Shown here piece by piece: positions 25,451-35,105 of a stretch of 64,000 bases of DNA (its first letter is position 1; each line of letters starts with the position of its first letter). A program made the position numbers and the translations under genes. Source of the DNA: Nitrospirota bacterium (GTDB lineage Bacteria; Nitrospirota; Thermodesulfovibrionia; Thermodesulfovibrionales; UBA6898); contig JAKAHR010000001.1 in NCBI GenBank assembly GCA_021825365.1, positions 164,835-228,834 on the forward strand, in the 5' to 3' direction. The notes below the pieces were generated by a model, which was given only the letters and a program-made list of their open reading frames with translations, was not told the origin of the DNA and searched no databases.

Positions 25451-26898
25451 CCCGCATCCCGCTGCAAAAGATTGCCGCGGTACTCGTCGTCGCCTTCTGG
25501 CTCGTCATGACCGCACTTCTTCTGCAGCGCCACTACGGGGGCAGGACGCCGCAGGGCCCGTCTGTCTCCGGCGGCATACCGGAGGGAGTCTTCGGCGAGC
25601 ACTGGTTCGGGGTCTACCAGAAGGACAGGAGGATCGGCTATTCCTCCTGGAAGTTCGAACGCGAGGGTTCGGGATATGCGGCGAGCGAGACCCTGAAGCT
25701 CAGGCTTCTGGTACTGGATGCCTCCCGGGAGATGGAACTCGTGACAAAGGCGTCTCTCGGTCCTGATCTGGGACTCGATTCCTTCACCCTCTCGCTCATC
25801 TCCGACGTTTCGATGGATATCTCCGGGACTGTCCGCGGGAATTCCCTCGGCATTGTCATCGATTCGGCAGGCACGCGCACCGAAAGGTCGATACGACTGA
25901 AGGAAAGGCCGGTGCTCAATCTCTCGATGGTGCCGTCGGTCATGAAGGGGGGCATGACTCCCGGCCGCAGGTACGACCTGAACATGCTCGACCCCTCATC
26001 CATGAGTGTCGAGCCGGTCTCCTTCAGCGTGGAGGGGAAGGAGCAGGTCAGATCCATGGGAGCGATGGTCGATACCGTGAGACTCAGGGGCTCCTTCCGG
26101 GGCGGCGATCTGTCGGTCTGGCTTACGGAACAGGGCGAGATCATCAGACAGGAAACTCCCCTCGGTTTCACCCTGATAAGAGAGACGAAGGAGGAGGCGC
26201 TCAGGACCCAACAGCCTGCCGCTGATATGGCAGAGGCCTCCTCCGTCCCTTTTCGCCGCGTCTTGCCCGAAGGCCTGTCCTTTCTGAAGGTGAAGATTTC
26301 CGGCATCGACGCGGCGGGGCTTGACCTTGACGGAGGGAGACAGAGGCTTCGGGGTGACGTCCTCGAAATTCGCCTTGAGGACCTCAAACGGATGCCCGCT
26401 TCTTCGTCGGGAAAGATCTCCCCCGACTATCTTGCTGACAGCATCTTTATCCAGGCGGGGGACAGCAGGATCGTCGCGCAGGCCCGTGAGATCGTCGGCA
26501 CGGAGAAGGATCCTCTCAGGGCTGCCCGCCTCATCAACTCGTGGGTATACCGGAACATGGAGAAGTCTCCGCTCCTATCTGTCCCGCTCTCGACGGCGGT
26601 CCTGCAGACAGGAAGGGGGGACTGCAACGAGCATGCGGTGCTCTTCGCCTCTCTCGCCCGCGCATCCGGTATCCCCGCCCGGATCGCACTGGGATTGGTG
26701 CATGATACGGGAAGGTTCTACTATCACGCCTGGAACGAGATATACCTGTCCGGCTGGGTCGCCGTTGACCCCACCCTGGGACAGTTCCCTGCCGATGCCG
26801 GTCATATACGGCTGATCGCAGGCGACCTGGACAGACAGGCGCGCGTGGTGTCGCTGTTGGGGAAGGTCCGGCTGGAAGAGATCGGGTCCCGCCCGTGA
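25447..26898 (+). CDS. Membrane-anchored transglutaminase-like protease/amidase protein
   Basis: 483 residues with one N-terminal membrane helix (about 8-27), a long beta-rich extracytoplasmic region, then a transglutaminase-like core near the C-terminus. The catalytic triad is C393 (GRGDCNEHAVLF), H427 (YYHAWNEIYL) and D441 (VAVDPTLGQ). Bacterial members act as proteases, amidases or peptide ligases in the envelope. The start overlaps the radical SAM stop (ATGA), so the three genes form an operon. The middle region (about 40-270) has no family I recognise. Confidence 0.9.
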   Translation: MTRIPLQKIAAVLVVAFWLVMTALLLQRHYGGRTPQGPSVSGGIPEGVFGEHWFGVYQKDRRIGYSSWKFEREGSGYAASETLKLRLLVLDASREMELVTKASLGPDLGLDSFTLSLISDVSMDISGTVRGNSLGIVIDSAGTRTERSIRLKERPVLNLSMVPSVMKGGMTPGRRYDLNMLDPSSMSVEPVSFSVEGKEQVRSMGAMVDTVRLRGSFRGGDLSVWLTEQGEIIRQETPLGFTLIRETKEEALRTQQPAADMAEASSVPFRRVLPEGLSFLKVKISGIDAAGLDLDGGRQRLRGDVLEIRLEDLKRMPASSSGKISPDYLADSIFIQAGDSRIVAQAREIVGTEKDPLRAARLINSWVYRNMEKSPLLSVPLSTAVLQTGRGDCNEHAVLFASLARASGIPARIALGLVHDTGRFYYHAWNEIYLSGWVAVDPTLGQFPADAGHIRLIAGDLDRQARVVSLLGKVRLEEIGSRP

Positions 26899-26942
26899 CG
26901 CGTATCGTGATTCCTCAGCTCCGGACGGGCTGATGCTGAGGG

Positions 26943-29387
26943 CTATTTTCGGAACTTCGCACTTTTCCCCTGCAGCAGGGAACTCAATATCCGACTGAGG
27001 TCGTCCACTTTATAAGGCTTGGTAATGGCGCCGCCGAATCCGAAAGCCCTGTAGTCGGCCATGATCGGGTCATTGGAATAGCCGCTCGACACAATCAGCA
27101 GGGCCTCCGGGTCGAGGGCAAGAATATGCTGTGCGGCCTCCCTGCCTCCCATGCCGCCGGGGATAGTCAGGTCCATGACGACAGCCGAAAATGGCGTCCC
27201 CGATTCCCCGGCTGTCTTATAACAGGCTATCGCCTCTTCGCCGTTGACGCACGTTTGCACCTGATACCCGAGATAGGTCAGCAGCTCTCCGGCAAGATTC
27301 CGGATCGCCTTCTCGTCGTCCATAACGAGAATATTTCCTCCCTGATGATCCCCGGCGATGCTCGCAACCGCATCGGGTTGGCGCCGTGAGCAGATCTCCC
27401 CGCCCGAGGGCAGGAAGATCTTGAAGGTCGTACCCTTCCTGATCGCGGAAGTGACGCCGATATGCCCCCCATGTCTGTTTACTATCGAGTAGACCGAGGC
27501 AAGGCCTAGCCCCCTTCCGGCCGTCTTGGTACTGAAATAGGGGTCGAAGATTCTCAGCAGATCAGCATCCGGTATGCCGCATCCCTGATCGGCGAAGGTA
27601 ATGCTGACATACGCCCCGGGCGAGAGCCCCAGCGTGTTCCTGTCATCCACTGTCTCGTTTTGTGCTGCGATACTCAGCGTGCCGCCTCCCGGCATCGCCT
27701 GCAGGGCATTGAGGATGAGATTATTAAACGCCTGGCTGATCTGGCCTTCATCCACGTCGACGGCATGCACGGAGGCAGGTATGTCGACAACCGCCCTGAC
27801 GTTTGATCCCCGCATCATGAGCGAGACGGATTCATTGACAATGTCCTGTACTGAAACGACCTTCTTTACCGGTTCCCCGCCCCGTGAGAAGGTCAGGAGC
27901 TGCTGGGCCAGCTCCCTGGCGCGCACGGAGGCCCTTTCTGCCTCAGACAGCAATGCAAATGATTTATGGGTGGCATCAAGGAACTTCCGCGCAAAGGATA
28001 TATTTCCCATGATGCCGGTGATAATATTGTTAAAGTCGTGGGCGATCCCGCCGGCAAGGATGCCGAGGGATTCGAGTTTCTCAATTCTGATCAGCTCCTT
28101 CTCATGCTCTTTGTGCTCGGTAATGTCGCGCGAAAAGCCCACCGTGCCGAGTAGCTCACCGTTTTCGTCGATCACGGGAGCCCTGAAGATTTCGAAAGAC
28201 CTGCATACCCCCTGATCATCGATCTCCTCTTCAACAATCTTCTGCTGTCGGGATGACAGCACGGCCGCGTCCTCCGCCTGGTAGCGTTGTGCACTGTCGT
28301 GCGAAGTGACGTCGAAGTCACTTTTTCCCTGCAATTCGTCGGCATCGTGAGCCCCGAAGATCCGGGCAAACATCTTGTTCACGGCGAGAAAGCGGCCTTC
28401 CGTGTCCTTCAGCCAGACCGAGAAGGGAAAGTTGTCGAGCAAGGCCCGCTGGTAGCGCTCTCTTTTCCGCAGCGCATCTTCCGCCTTCTTCCTCTTCGTA
28501 ACGTCCTGTATTATGGCAAGAGATCGCATGACATGTCCGCCGACATCACGTTCAGAGGTTCCGGACAGGAGCGTATCGATGACCTCACCGTTCTTCTTTA
28601 CAAATTGATACTCCACATCCCTGCACTCACCGGTCTTCATGAACTCCGGCAGGATGACCTCGATCGCATGGCGGCGTGAGGCTTCACTCAAAAACTCGGT
28701 AGAACGCCTGCCGAGAACCTCATCGCGCTCATATCCCATCACATCCAGCCAGTAGTTGCTGACACTGATCAGCCGTCCGTCCCTGTCGATGGAGTGAAGC
28801 ATTGCAGGCGTGTGATTATACATGAACCGATAGCGCTGTTCGCTGAGATGGAGTTCCCGCTCTTTATCCTCCAGGGAGTGATATGCCTGCCTGAGGGATT
28901 TCAGCGGCAGCGTGCGCAGGACGTAATATATGGCAATCCCGACCGCGAACGAAAAAAAGCTTACCAGCGCCGTACGCATCAGAAGCGGCAGGAGGGGCTG
29001 TGAAACCTCGATGACCGCCACCGGAGACCCGGCATCGTATATTTCACGGCTGTGCGACATCTGCGGGCGGGAAACGGGATTTGACACCCGGGCTATTACA
29101 TTCCCCTGCATATCCCTGATCAGCCAGTTCTCAGAAGTCTCCTCCTCGTGGCGGTGTTGTAACAATTCCTGCAAACGAACTTCCTCATACTGCCACATGG
29201 TGGGGTTTGCCAGAATCAGCCCCTCGACTCTCCGGGAGGTGAGCTTGACTTCGGCATCCAGGCTTCCCACTTTGTACTGGTATGACATGGCAAAATAGGC
29301 GGCCGGGACAACACACGCAACAAGGAACGCTATGATGATCGATATTCCTGTTGTAATGCGGACTACGGAATCGTAGCCGGATGTCAT
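26943..29387 (-). CDS. Hybrid sensor histidine kinase, membrane bound
   Basis: 814 residues: helix at 12-35, a periplasmic sensor region to about 130, helix at about 135-157, PAS domains at about 190-310 and 315-435, HisKA with GGIAHDFNNIITGIMGN as the phospho-His box, HATPase with NLILNALQAMPGG, DQGCGIPD and GRGLGLASVYS, and a C-terminal receiver (about 680-805) with phospho-acceptor in AVVMDLTIPGGMGG. It overlaps the PstS-like gene by four bases (ATGA), which strongly suggests that the periplasmic binding protein feeds this sensor. The final output must be a separate regulator. Confidence 0.95.
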   Translation of the reverse strand: MTSGYDSVVRITTGISIIIAFLVACVVPAAYFAMSYQYKVGSLDAEVKLTSRRVEGLILANPTMWQYEEVRLQELLQHRHEEETSENWLIRDMQGNVIARVSNPVSRPQMSHSREIYDAGSPVAVIEVSQPLLPLLMRTALVSFFSFAVGIAIYYVLRTLPLKSLRQAYHSLEDKERELHLSEQRYRFMYNHTPAMLHSIDRDGRLISVSNYWLDVMGYERDEVLGRRSTEFLSEASRRHAIEVILPEFMKTGECRDVEYQFVKKNGEVIDTLLSGTSERDVGGHVMRSLAIIQDVTKRKKAEDALRKRERYQRALLDNFPFSVWLKDTEGRFLAVNKMFARIFGAHDADELQGKSDFDVTSHDSAQRYQAEDAAVLSSRQQKIVEEEIDDQGVCRSFEIFRAPVIDENGELLGTVGFSRDITEHKEHEKELIRIEKLESLGILAGGIAHDFNNIITGIMGNISFARKFLDATHKSFALLSEAERASVRARELAQQLLTFSRGGEPVKKVVSVQDIVNESVSLMMRGSNVRAVVDIPASVHAVDVDEGQISQAFNNLILNALQAMPGGGTLSIAAQNETVDDRNTLGLSPGAYVSITFADQGCGIPDADLLRIFDPYFSTKTAGRGLGLASVYSIVNRHGGHIGVTSAIRKGTTFKIFLPSGGEICSRRQPDAVASIAGDHQGGNILVMDDEKAIRNLAGELLTYLGYQVQTCVNGEEAIACYKTAGESGTPFSAVVMDLTIPGGMGGREAAQHILALDPEALLIVSSGYSNDPIMADYRAFGFGGAITKPYKVDDLSRILSSLLQGKSAKFRK

Positions 29388-30241
29388 TTATAAGCCTTTC
29401 GGCCGGCTGTCACAAGCACCCCGACCTTCCCGACAATCGCACGCCCTTTTTTCGAGTAGGTGAAATCAAGAAAATCGGCGGCGGCCTGCGTGAGTCTGCC
29501 TCTGGTGACAAAATTCAGGTCTTTTGAGAGGGGGTAACGGCCATCGGCAAGGGCCTCCGTGGCCGGCATAACACCGTTAAGCGAAAGAATCCGTAACGGC
29601 AATTTGCCCGCCATGATTCCCGTGAGCCCGGATGCCCCGATGCTGCCGCCGATTTTCAGTACCGCCTCGTTCGATTCCGGGTCGGTCACCGCCATAAACA
29701 TGCCTTGCTGACTTCGCGCCCTCACAATCGCTTTAGCCATTCCGGGAGACAGCCCGCTCAGGATCACCGTATCAATATCCGTCTGCGGCCGCAGGACAAC
29801 GCGGATATTTTCACCATTTGTCCATCTTCTTGTCACGCCCGAGTACATATTTTCAAGGTCCGCAGTCGAAACATTGTTTTCCGGGACATTCCTGCCCGCA
29901 ACGATAGCCAGCGGCGTCCTGCCGAAGATGCTGATTACCGCCCCGCGCGCCTCTTCTTCTTTTGTCAGGGGTTTACTGGTTACGGCGATATCCAAAACGC
30001 CGGCGATAACCGCCTTTATCGCACCTGAACTTCCCAGGGGCTTTTCCATTTCGAACTTGACCCCGGGGTGAGATTTGACATACGCCTCGATGAGCGGTTT
30101 CATCATTTCAAGCCCGGTTCCGGAACCATTAATTCGAACGGTCTGTTCTGCAACCGCATCCGTCCGGGCCAACGGAATAAAAGAAGAGGATATCAGGAAG
30201 CAGAATAACGTCACTGGAAGAAAGCTCGTGGAACGATGCAT
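29384..30241 (-). CDS. PstS-like periplasmic substrate-binding protein
   Basis: 285 residues from ATG 30241, which has AGGAGGGG upstream (a start five codons earlier would include that site). A signal peptide ends near TDAVAEQ. The body follows the PstS family: VRINGSGTGLEMMKPLIEAY, PLGSSGAIKAVIAGVLDIAVTSKPLT, and a late YPLSKDLNFVTRG. Such proteins bind phosphate or a similar oxyanion (tungstate, molybdate). There are no pstCAB genes near; instead it is translationally coupled to a hybrid kinase, so it probably acts as a ligand sensor rather than an importer component. Confidence 0.88.
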   Translation of the reverse strand: MHRSTSFLPVTLFCFLISSSFIPLARTDAVAEQTVRINGSGTGLEMMKPLIEAYVKSHPGVKFEMEKPLGSSGAIKAVIAGVLDIAVTSKPLTKEEEARGAVISIFGRTPLAIVAGRNVPENNVSTADLENMYSGVTRRWTNGENIRVVLRPQTDIDTVILSGLSPGMAKAIVRARSQQGMFMAVTDPESNEAVLKIGGSIGASGLTGIMAGKLPLRILSLNGVMPATEALADGRYPLSKDLNFVTRGRLTQAAADFLDFTYSKKGRAIVGKVGVLVTAGRKAYK

Positions 30242-30365
30242 ACATCCCCTCCTCATCCGGTTCTCTCCTGCTCAAAAACCCGTGAACAGAGCACGTACCC
30301 TTCGCATGCCGAACTGCATGGCCGACCTATAATTTCATGGTATCACGAATCGGACGATTCTGCTT

Positions 30366-30371
30366 TATAAT
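30366..30371 (+). promoter_or_regulatory. Possible -10 box (TATAAT) upstream of the MFS gene
   Basis: TATAAT within an AT-rich part of the 310-base gap between the divergent PstS-like and MFS genes. It would give a leader of about 175 bases. Confidence 0.3.
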
Positions 30372-30382
30372 CCAAATTATAG

Positions 30383-30544
30383 ATGCAAAATCTTCTTTCT
30401 CTGATAGACTGAGGATAGCATTTCCGTGCTCGGGAAGTTGCTGGAAAAATACATGACAGTCTGCGAGATCTTGAATATGTCGAGAGCCAAAAGACGGCAG
30501 AAATAACCCGGATGAAAGAACCAGCGGGGCTGACAAGGCACTGA
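30383..30544 (+). pseudogene. Possible small-gene remnant in the 310-base gap before the MFS gene
   Basis: From ATG 30383 one frame reads nine codons, then TGA and TAG, then 41 open codons with protein-like composition (e.g. VAGKIHDSLRDLEYVESQKT) ending at TGA 30542-30544, 7 bases before the MFS start. Both halves are in the same frame. It may be a broken small gene or chance. The rest of the 30242-30551 gap holds only the AT-rich promoter-like patch. Confidence 0.2.
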
Positions 30545-30551
30545 GGCACGT

Positions 30552-31763
30552 ATGGCTGGTGTTCTCTCTCCCTTTACCGCACTCTGCACTGTCGGCTTCT
30601 TTGCGAGGCTTTCCTATGCCCTCGCAAGGAGTCCCGTGCTTCCGCTGTTTGCGCTGTACCTTGGAGCGGGTCCGGAAGCGATAGGCTTTGCCGTCGGCAT
30701 CTCTACGGTGACGGGAATATTCTTCAAGCTGCCATCCGGAGCATTGTCGGACATTATCGGAAGAAGAAGGACGATGCTCTTCGGATTGGTCGTCTTTGCG
30801 GCCATGCCCTTTACCTACCTCGCGGTCCGCGACTATCAGCTCCTGATCGTCATCCGTTTTATCCATGGTCTTGCGACCGCTGTGTACGGGCCCGTGTCCA
30901 TGGCGGTCGTGGCTGACGTGGCAGGGGCGAGAAAGGGCGAACTGCTTTCGTGGTTTTCCTCGGTCACGATCATCGGCAACCTCCTGGGCGCGCCGCTTGG
31001 CGGCTTCATCCTCCACCGGGCCCCGGGTGTGAGCAGCCCGTCTCTGGGAGATTTTCACCTCGCCTATGTCCTGAGCGGTATCGCCGGCCTGGTGTCGCTT
31101 ATCCTGGCCCTTGGTGTGCTCAGGGACGGAAGCAGGGCTGAGAAGCAAAACAGCCTGAAAGAGGCGTACGGAAGGTTCGCATCAGGCATACGGGAAGTGA
31201 TAAGCGACAGGAGGGTGGTGGTCACCTCAGGCATGGAAGGAATACAGAATATGACCGTCGGAGCCCTGGAGGCCTTCCTTCCGATCTATGCGGTGAGGGT
31301 TGCGGGGTTAACCGAGTTTCAGGCCGGCCTTCTCTGGGGCGTGCAGATCGTCGTTACCATACTTTCAAAGCCGTTCATGGGCAAGACGTCCGACCATTAT
31401 GGCCGCAAGCCGCTGATAATCGCCGGCATGCTGCTGTGCGCCTCTTCTTTCGGGGCCATACCCCTTTTGAAGGACTTTTATCTTCTGGCTGTTGCGGCGA
31501 TGGTCTTCGGCCTTGGCGAGGCCTTCGTGACGTCATCAACGGCTGCGCTTATTGCTGATCTATGCAGGGAAAAGAACTTCGGGGCGGCGATGGGGACCTT
31601 CGGGACGATCTTCGACATCGGACACGCATCGGGTCCGATTGTGGCCGGCCTTCTCCTTGCCCGCTTTGACTATCTTCCGTCCTTCCTGATGATGGCATCC
31701 CTCCTGGTGATAGCAACCCCCCTGTTTATCGGGTCAGTCCGCGTCGCAAGCCCCTCTCACTGA
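30552..31763 (+). CDS. Major facilitator superfamily transporter
   Basis: 403 residues, 12 hydrophobic segments. The loop 2-3 signature is LSDIIGRRRTMLFG and its second-half equivalent is KTSDHYGRKPLIIAG, both typical of drug:proton antiporter-like MFS carriers. TM5-type GNLLGAPLGGFIL matches motif C of exporters. It ends in a 7-base convergent overlap with the adenylate cyclase gene. Substrate not predictable. Confidence 0.93.
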   Translation: MAGVLSPFTALCTVGFFARLSYALARSPVLPLFALYLGAGPEAIGFAVGISTVTGIFFKLPSGALSDIIGRRRTMLFGLVVFAAMPFTYLAVRDYQLLIVIRFIHGLATAVYGPVSMAVVADVAGARKGELLSWFSSVTIIGNLLGAPLGGFILHRAPGVSSPSLGDFHLAYVLSGIAGLVSLILALGVLRDGSRAEKQNSLKEAYGRFASGIREVISDRRVVVTSGMEGIQNMTVGALEAFLPIYAVRVAGLTEFQAGLLWGVQIVVTILSKPFMGKTSDHYGRKPLIIAGMLLCASSFGAIPLLKDFYLLAVAAMVFGLGEAFVTSSTAALIADLCREKNFGAAMGTFGTIFDIGHASGPIVAGLLLARFDYLPSFLMMASLLVIATPLFIGSVRVASPSH

Positions 31764-33613
31764 ATGGGTGCCCTATCCTGCCCCGCCTCAGGCCCCTGTG
31801 CCACGGGCCAGTCATTCGGGATGCCCTCCTTCCTATATCGCTCACAGCGGTCGACATAAAGGCGTATCAGACTGTCTTCAGGATACTCGCCCTGCAGTGA
31901 AACAAAGATAGTATGGGCAGCATCGAGGTTTCGATCCAGGTAGAGTGCCACCCCCTGCTCCAGCATCGGCCTGCTCCTTTCCTTCCTGTCGCGCAGGTAA
32001 GGAGGGTCCGCGCTGAATACTTCATACAGAGAGACGGATACCTGTTTCCCCTTCACCTGCACCATATCCAGAAAACGGATGTGATACTCGGCCGGGTCTT
32101 TCAATTTTCCGACCGTCTCTTTACTGAGGATGATCGAAACGCCGAAGGTCTTGGTTAACCCTTCCATCCTCGAACAAAGATTTACGGCATCAGAAATGAC
32201 GCTGCCGTCCATCCGCTCGTCTTCTCCTATCGTGCCGAGCATCAGGAGTCCCGTATGTATCCCGATCCCTATCTTGACGGGCCTATACCCCGAAGAGGCC
32301 CGATGGCCGTTATACTCATCAACCTTCCTGATCATGTCGATCGCCGCCCTCACCGCATCATCCGGTCCGCAGGGGAAAAGGGCCATGATGCCGTCTCCGA
32401 TATATTTGTCGATAAAGCCGTTATTCAGGCGTATCGACGGACCGACGCGCCGGAGATAGCTGTTGATGAAATTGAAATTTTCGGCAGGGGTCATGCTCTC
32501 TGAAAGCGCGGTGAAAGACCGTATGTCCGAAAAGAGGATGGTCATTTCCTGCTGGACCTGGTCCCCGAGGCGCACGTCGGTAATGCTCTCCTTATTGAGG
32601 AATCGGAGGAAATGGTTCGGCACAAACCGGTTGCAGGCGGACAGGAGCGCCTCCAGCCTCGCCGCATAATTCTGGATCGTTTCGGCCATGTAGTTAAGGC
32701 TGAAGCCCAGTTTCCCTATTTCGTCCCTCGACGTGATCGAGGATCGTGCTGAAAAGTCCTTCTGGGCATACCGCCGGACTATCCGGTCAAGCGCCAGGAT
32801 GCCCCGTGAAAAGATATGCCCCAGGACAAAGGCGATCAGGAGCGACATGACAAGCGCAGCCCCCACGATAATCAAAGATTGTCGCTTGCTCTCCCGCAAG
32901 GCGGCCTCGACATTCGCATCGATGATGTCCATGCATAAAACAGCCAGGACCGTTCTCGAATCCTCATCGAGAATCGGAGCATACGCGGTGATCGAGCGGA
33001 CCTTGTAGGCCGGGTCATAGGAGAATTCCTTCTCCACCAGGTATTTCTTTTCACGCACCGCCCTGTGGAATACGGGGAAGGTGGAGGCATCGAAAGGCGC
33101 ATTAAATCCCGATATCTCCCCTCCGGCCGGCCGGGTCGCCTTCTTCCTGCCCGACAGGGTATCGGCATCGGCCACGTACCGGGGGTGACCGTTATCCACA
33201 GGGCGGATGACGTAGGCATAGCGTATCAGCCGGCGATCGATGTCCCGCAGCCTGTTCAACTGCCTGGAGATATGCCGGAAATCACCGGATTGTTCAATAG
33301 AGCGGGCCTCCTGATCAGACAATCCCGGCCCCATCTGATCGACGAGCCTTTTCAGGCCCTGTTTATCGAGGAGATAGCTGCCCAGCTGGGCTATGTTTCC
33401 GGTCCGTCCCTCGAATTCCTTCATCATGTTGGTCTGCAGGACACGGTATGCTGAAACGGACAGGACAGAACTCACTGCCGCGTTGAAAAGAAAAAAGGCG
33501 AGAACCGCCTTGAACCGAAACCCGAACGGCAATTCCTTCCAGCCATATTTCATGGCCTTCTGCAGACCCTGAGCCTCATGATACACGCCGAGCAGCCTCC
33601 GCTGACGCTGCAC
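31757..33613 (-). CDS. Membrane-bound class III adenylate cyclase
   Basis: 618 residues: helix near 36-58, an extracytoplasmic sensor region to about 245, helix at 246-268, a HAMP segment (about 270-325), then a class III cyclase domain (about 355-545). Metal-binding aspartates are D363 (FSDIRSF) and D407 (IGDGIMALF); the adenine-selecting pair is K403 and D475; the transition-state residues are N478 and R482 (DAVNLCSRMEG). All catalytic positions are therefore kept and ATP specificity is favoured. The GTG start lies 6 bases after the livF stop, with GGGGAG upstream, so it appears to be the last gene of the liv run. The product, cAMP, could act on the cNMP-binding protein encoded at the head of the same run. 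Confidence 0.93.
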   Translation of the reverse strand: MQRQRRLLGVYHEAQGLQKAMKYGWKELPFGFRFKAVLAFFLFNAAVSSVLSVSAYRVLQTNMMKEFEGRTGNIAQLGSYLLDKQGLKRLVDQMGPGLSDQEARSIEQSGDFRHISRQLNRLRDIDRRLIRYAYVIRPVDNGHPRYVADADTLSGRKKATRPAGGEISGFNAPFDASTFPVFHRAVREKKYLVEKEFSYDPAYKVRSITAYAPILDEDSRTVLAVLCMDIIDANVEAALRESKRQSLIIVGAALVMSLLIAFVLGHIFSRGILALDRIVRRYAQKDFSARSSITSRDEIGKLGFSLNYMAETIQNYAARLEALLSACNRFVPNHFLRFLNKESITDVRLGDQVQQEMTILFSDIRSFTALSESMTPAENFNFINSYLRRVGPSIRLNNGFIDKYIGDGIMALFPCGPDDAVRAAIDMIRKVDEYNGHRASSGYRPVKIGIGIHTGLLMLGTIGEDERMDGSVISDAVNLCSRMEGLTKTFGVSIILSKETVGKLKDPAEYHIRFLDMVQVKGKQVSVSLYEVFSADPPYLRDRKERSRPMLEQGVALYLDRNLDAAHTIFVSLQGEYPEDSLIRLYVDRCERYRKEGIPNDWPVAQGPEAGQDRAPIQ

Positions 33614-33619
33614 TCCTTC

Positions 33620-34318
33620 CTACTCCCCAAGATAGGCGTGCCTGACCTTCTCGTTGTGGAGCAGTTCATCACTGTTGCCGTGCAGGGAGATCGCCCCGCT
33701 CTCGATCACATAGCCCCGGTGTGACAGCTTCAGTGCGGCGCGGGCGTTCTGCTCGACCAGCAGGACGGTAACGCCCTCCTTGTTGATCTCCTCGATCGTC
33801 CTGAAGATCCTGCTCACCATGATCGGCGCAAGACCGAGGGAAGGCTCGTCCAGCAGGAGCACGTCCGGCCTCGACATGAGCGCCCTGGCGATCGCCAGCA
33901 TCTGTTGCTCACCTCCGCTTAAGGTGCCGCCGTACTGCCTCGCCCTCTCCTTTAATACGGGGAAGAGGCGGTAGACATATTCGAGGAGTTCTCCGAAATT
34001 TCCGCGCCGCAGAAATGCCCCCATCTCGAGGTTTTCAAACACCGTCAGCTTCGGGAATATCCTCCTGCCCTCAGGCACCTGGCTTATGCCCATCCGCACG
34101 ATGGCGTGGGGAGAGGCGCCAGTGAGATCATCACCCTTGAACACCACCCTGCCCCCGGCCGGGTGGAGGATGCCGGAAATCGTCATGAGACAGGTGGACT
34201 TGCCCGCGCCATTGCTCCCGATGAGCGAGACGATCTCGCCCCGTTCGATATGGATGTCTATACCCCGCAGCGCCTCGATCGGGCCATAGAACGTATGGAC
34301 TCTTTCGAGCCTCAGCAT
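33620..34318 (-). CDS. livF: Branched-chain amino acid ABC transporter ATPase LivF
   Basis: 232 residues: Walker A GSNGAGKSTCLM, signature LSGGEQQMLAIARALM, Walker B LLLDEPSLGLAP, H-loop region TVLLVEQNA. The LDEPSLGLAP and VLLVEQNAR segments are hallmarks of LivF, as is the opening L-V-FYGPIEALRGI. Works with LivG on the LivHM permease. Starts 22 bases after livG. Confidence 0.96.
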   Translation of the reverse strand: MLRLERVHTFYGPIEALRGIDIHIERGEIVSLIGSNGAGKSTCLMTISGILHPAGGRVVFKGDDLTGASPHAIVRMGISQVPEGRRIFPKLTVFENLEMGAFLRRGNFGELLEYVYRLFPVLKERARQYGGTLSGGEQQMLAIARALMSRPDVLLLDEPSLGLAPIMVSRIFRTIEEINKEGVTVLLVEQNARAALKLSHRGYVIESGAISLHGNSDELLHNEKVRHAYLGE

Positions 34319-34340
34319 GCCGCGGCACCTGCCCTCACGT

Positions 34341-35105
34341 TCACAGCGCCTCCTTGCCGAGATAGGCCTCGATGACGAGAGGGTCCTTCTTTATCTCAGC
34401 CGGGGCGCCCTCGGCGATCTTCACCCCATGGTCGAGCACGACCACCCTATCGGATATGCCCATGACCACCTTCATGTCATGCTCGATCAGGAGAACCGTC
34501 TTGCCGAGGTCTTTGAGATGCCGGATAGCCCCGGTCATCTCATCCGTCTCCTGGGGGTTCATTCCCGCGGTCGGCTCATCCAGGAGAATGATCGATGAGC
34601 CGGTAGCCAGCGCCCTCGCAATCTCTATCCTCCGCTGCAGTCCATAGGCGAGGCTCCCTGACACCTTTTCCGCATAGGGTTCGAGGCCGAGGAGACAGAG
34701 ATATTCGAAGGCCCGCTCCCGCGTCTCCCTCTCCTCCCGCCTGTATGCCGAAGACCGCGTGACTGCGGCGAGCAGACCGTAGCCGATCTTGCCGTGCTGG
34801 GCGACCATCACATTCTCCAGCACGCTCATGCCCCTGAATATCCGGATGTTCTGGAAGGTGCGGGCGATGCCCAGATGCGTTATCCTGTCCGCCGGCATGC
34901 CGGAGATCTCTTTTTCATCGAGGACGATATGACCCCGGGTCGGCTTCATGAAGCCGGTGAGGCAGTTAAAGAGCGTCGTCTTTCCCGCGCCGTTGGGGCC
35001 GATGATGCTGAGGATGATATTCGACCTGACGGCGAAGCTCACGCCCTCGATCGCTCTGATTCCGCCGAAATACTTGCAGAGGTCCTTAACCTCCAACAGA
35101 TACAC
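34341..35105 (-). CDS. livG: Branched-chain amino acid ABC transporter ATPase LivG
   Basis: 254 residues from GTG 35105, which has GGAGG five bases upstream; this start overlaps the livM end by about 20 bases. Walker A GPNGAGKTTLFN, signature region GSLAYGLQRRIEIARAL (the usual LSYGxQRrlEIARAL of LivG), Walker B LLDEPTAGMNPQE, H-loop LLIEHDMKVVMG. The AGMNPQET segment is diagnostic of LivG. Confidence 0.96.
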   Translation of the reverse strand: MYLLEVKDLCKYFGGIRAIEGVSFAVRSNIILSIIGPNGAGKTTLFNCLTGFMKPTRGHIVLDEKEISGMPADRITHLGIARTFQNIRIFRGMSVLENVMVAQHGKIGYGLLAAVTRSSAYRREERETRERAFEYLCLLGLEPYAEKVSGSLAYGLQRRIEIARALATGSSIILLDEPTAGMNPQETDEMTGAIRHLKDLGKTVLLIEHDMKVVMGISDRVVVLDHGVKIAEGAPAEIKKDPLVIEAYLGKEAL

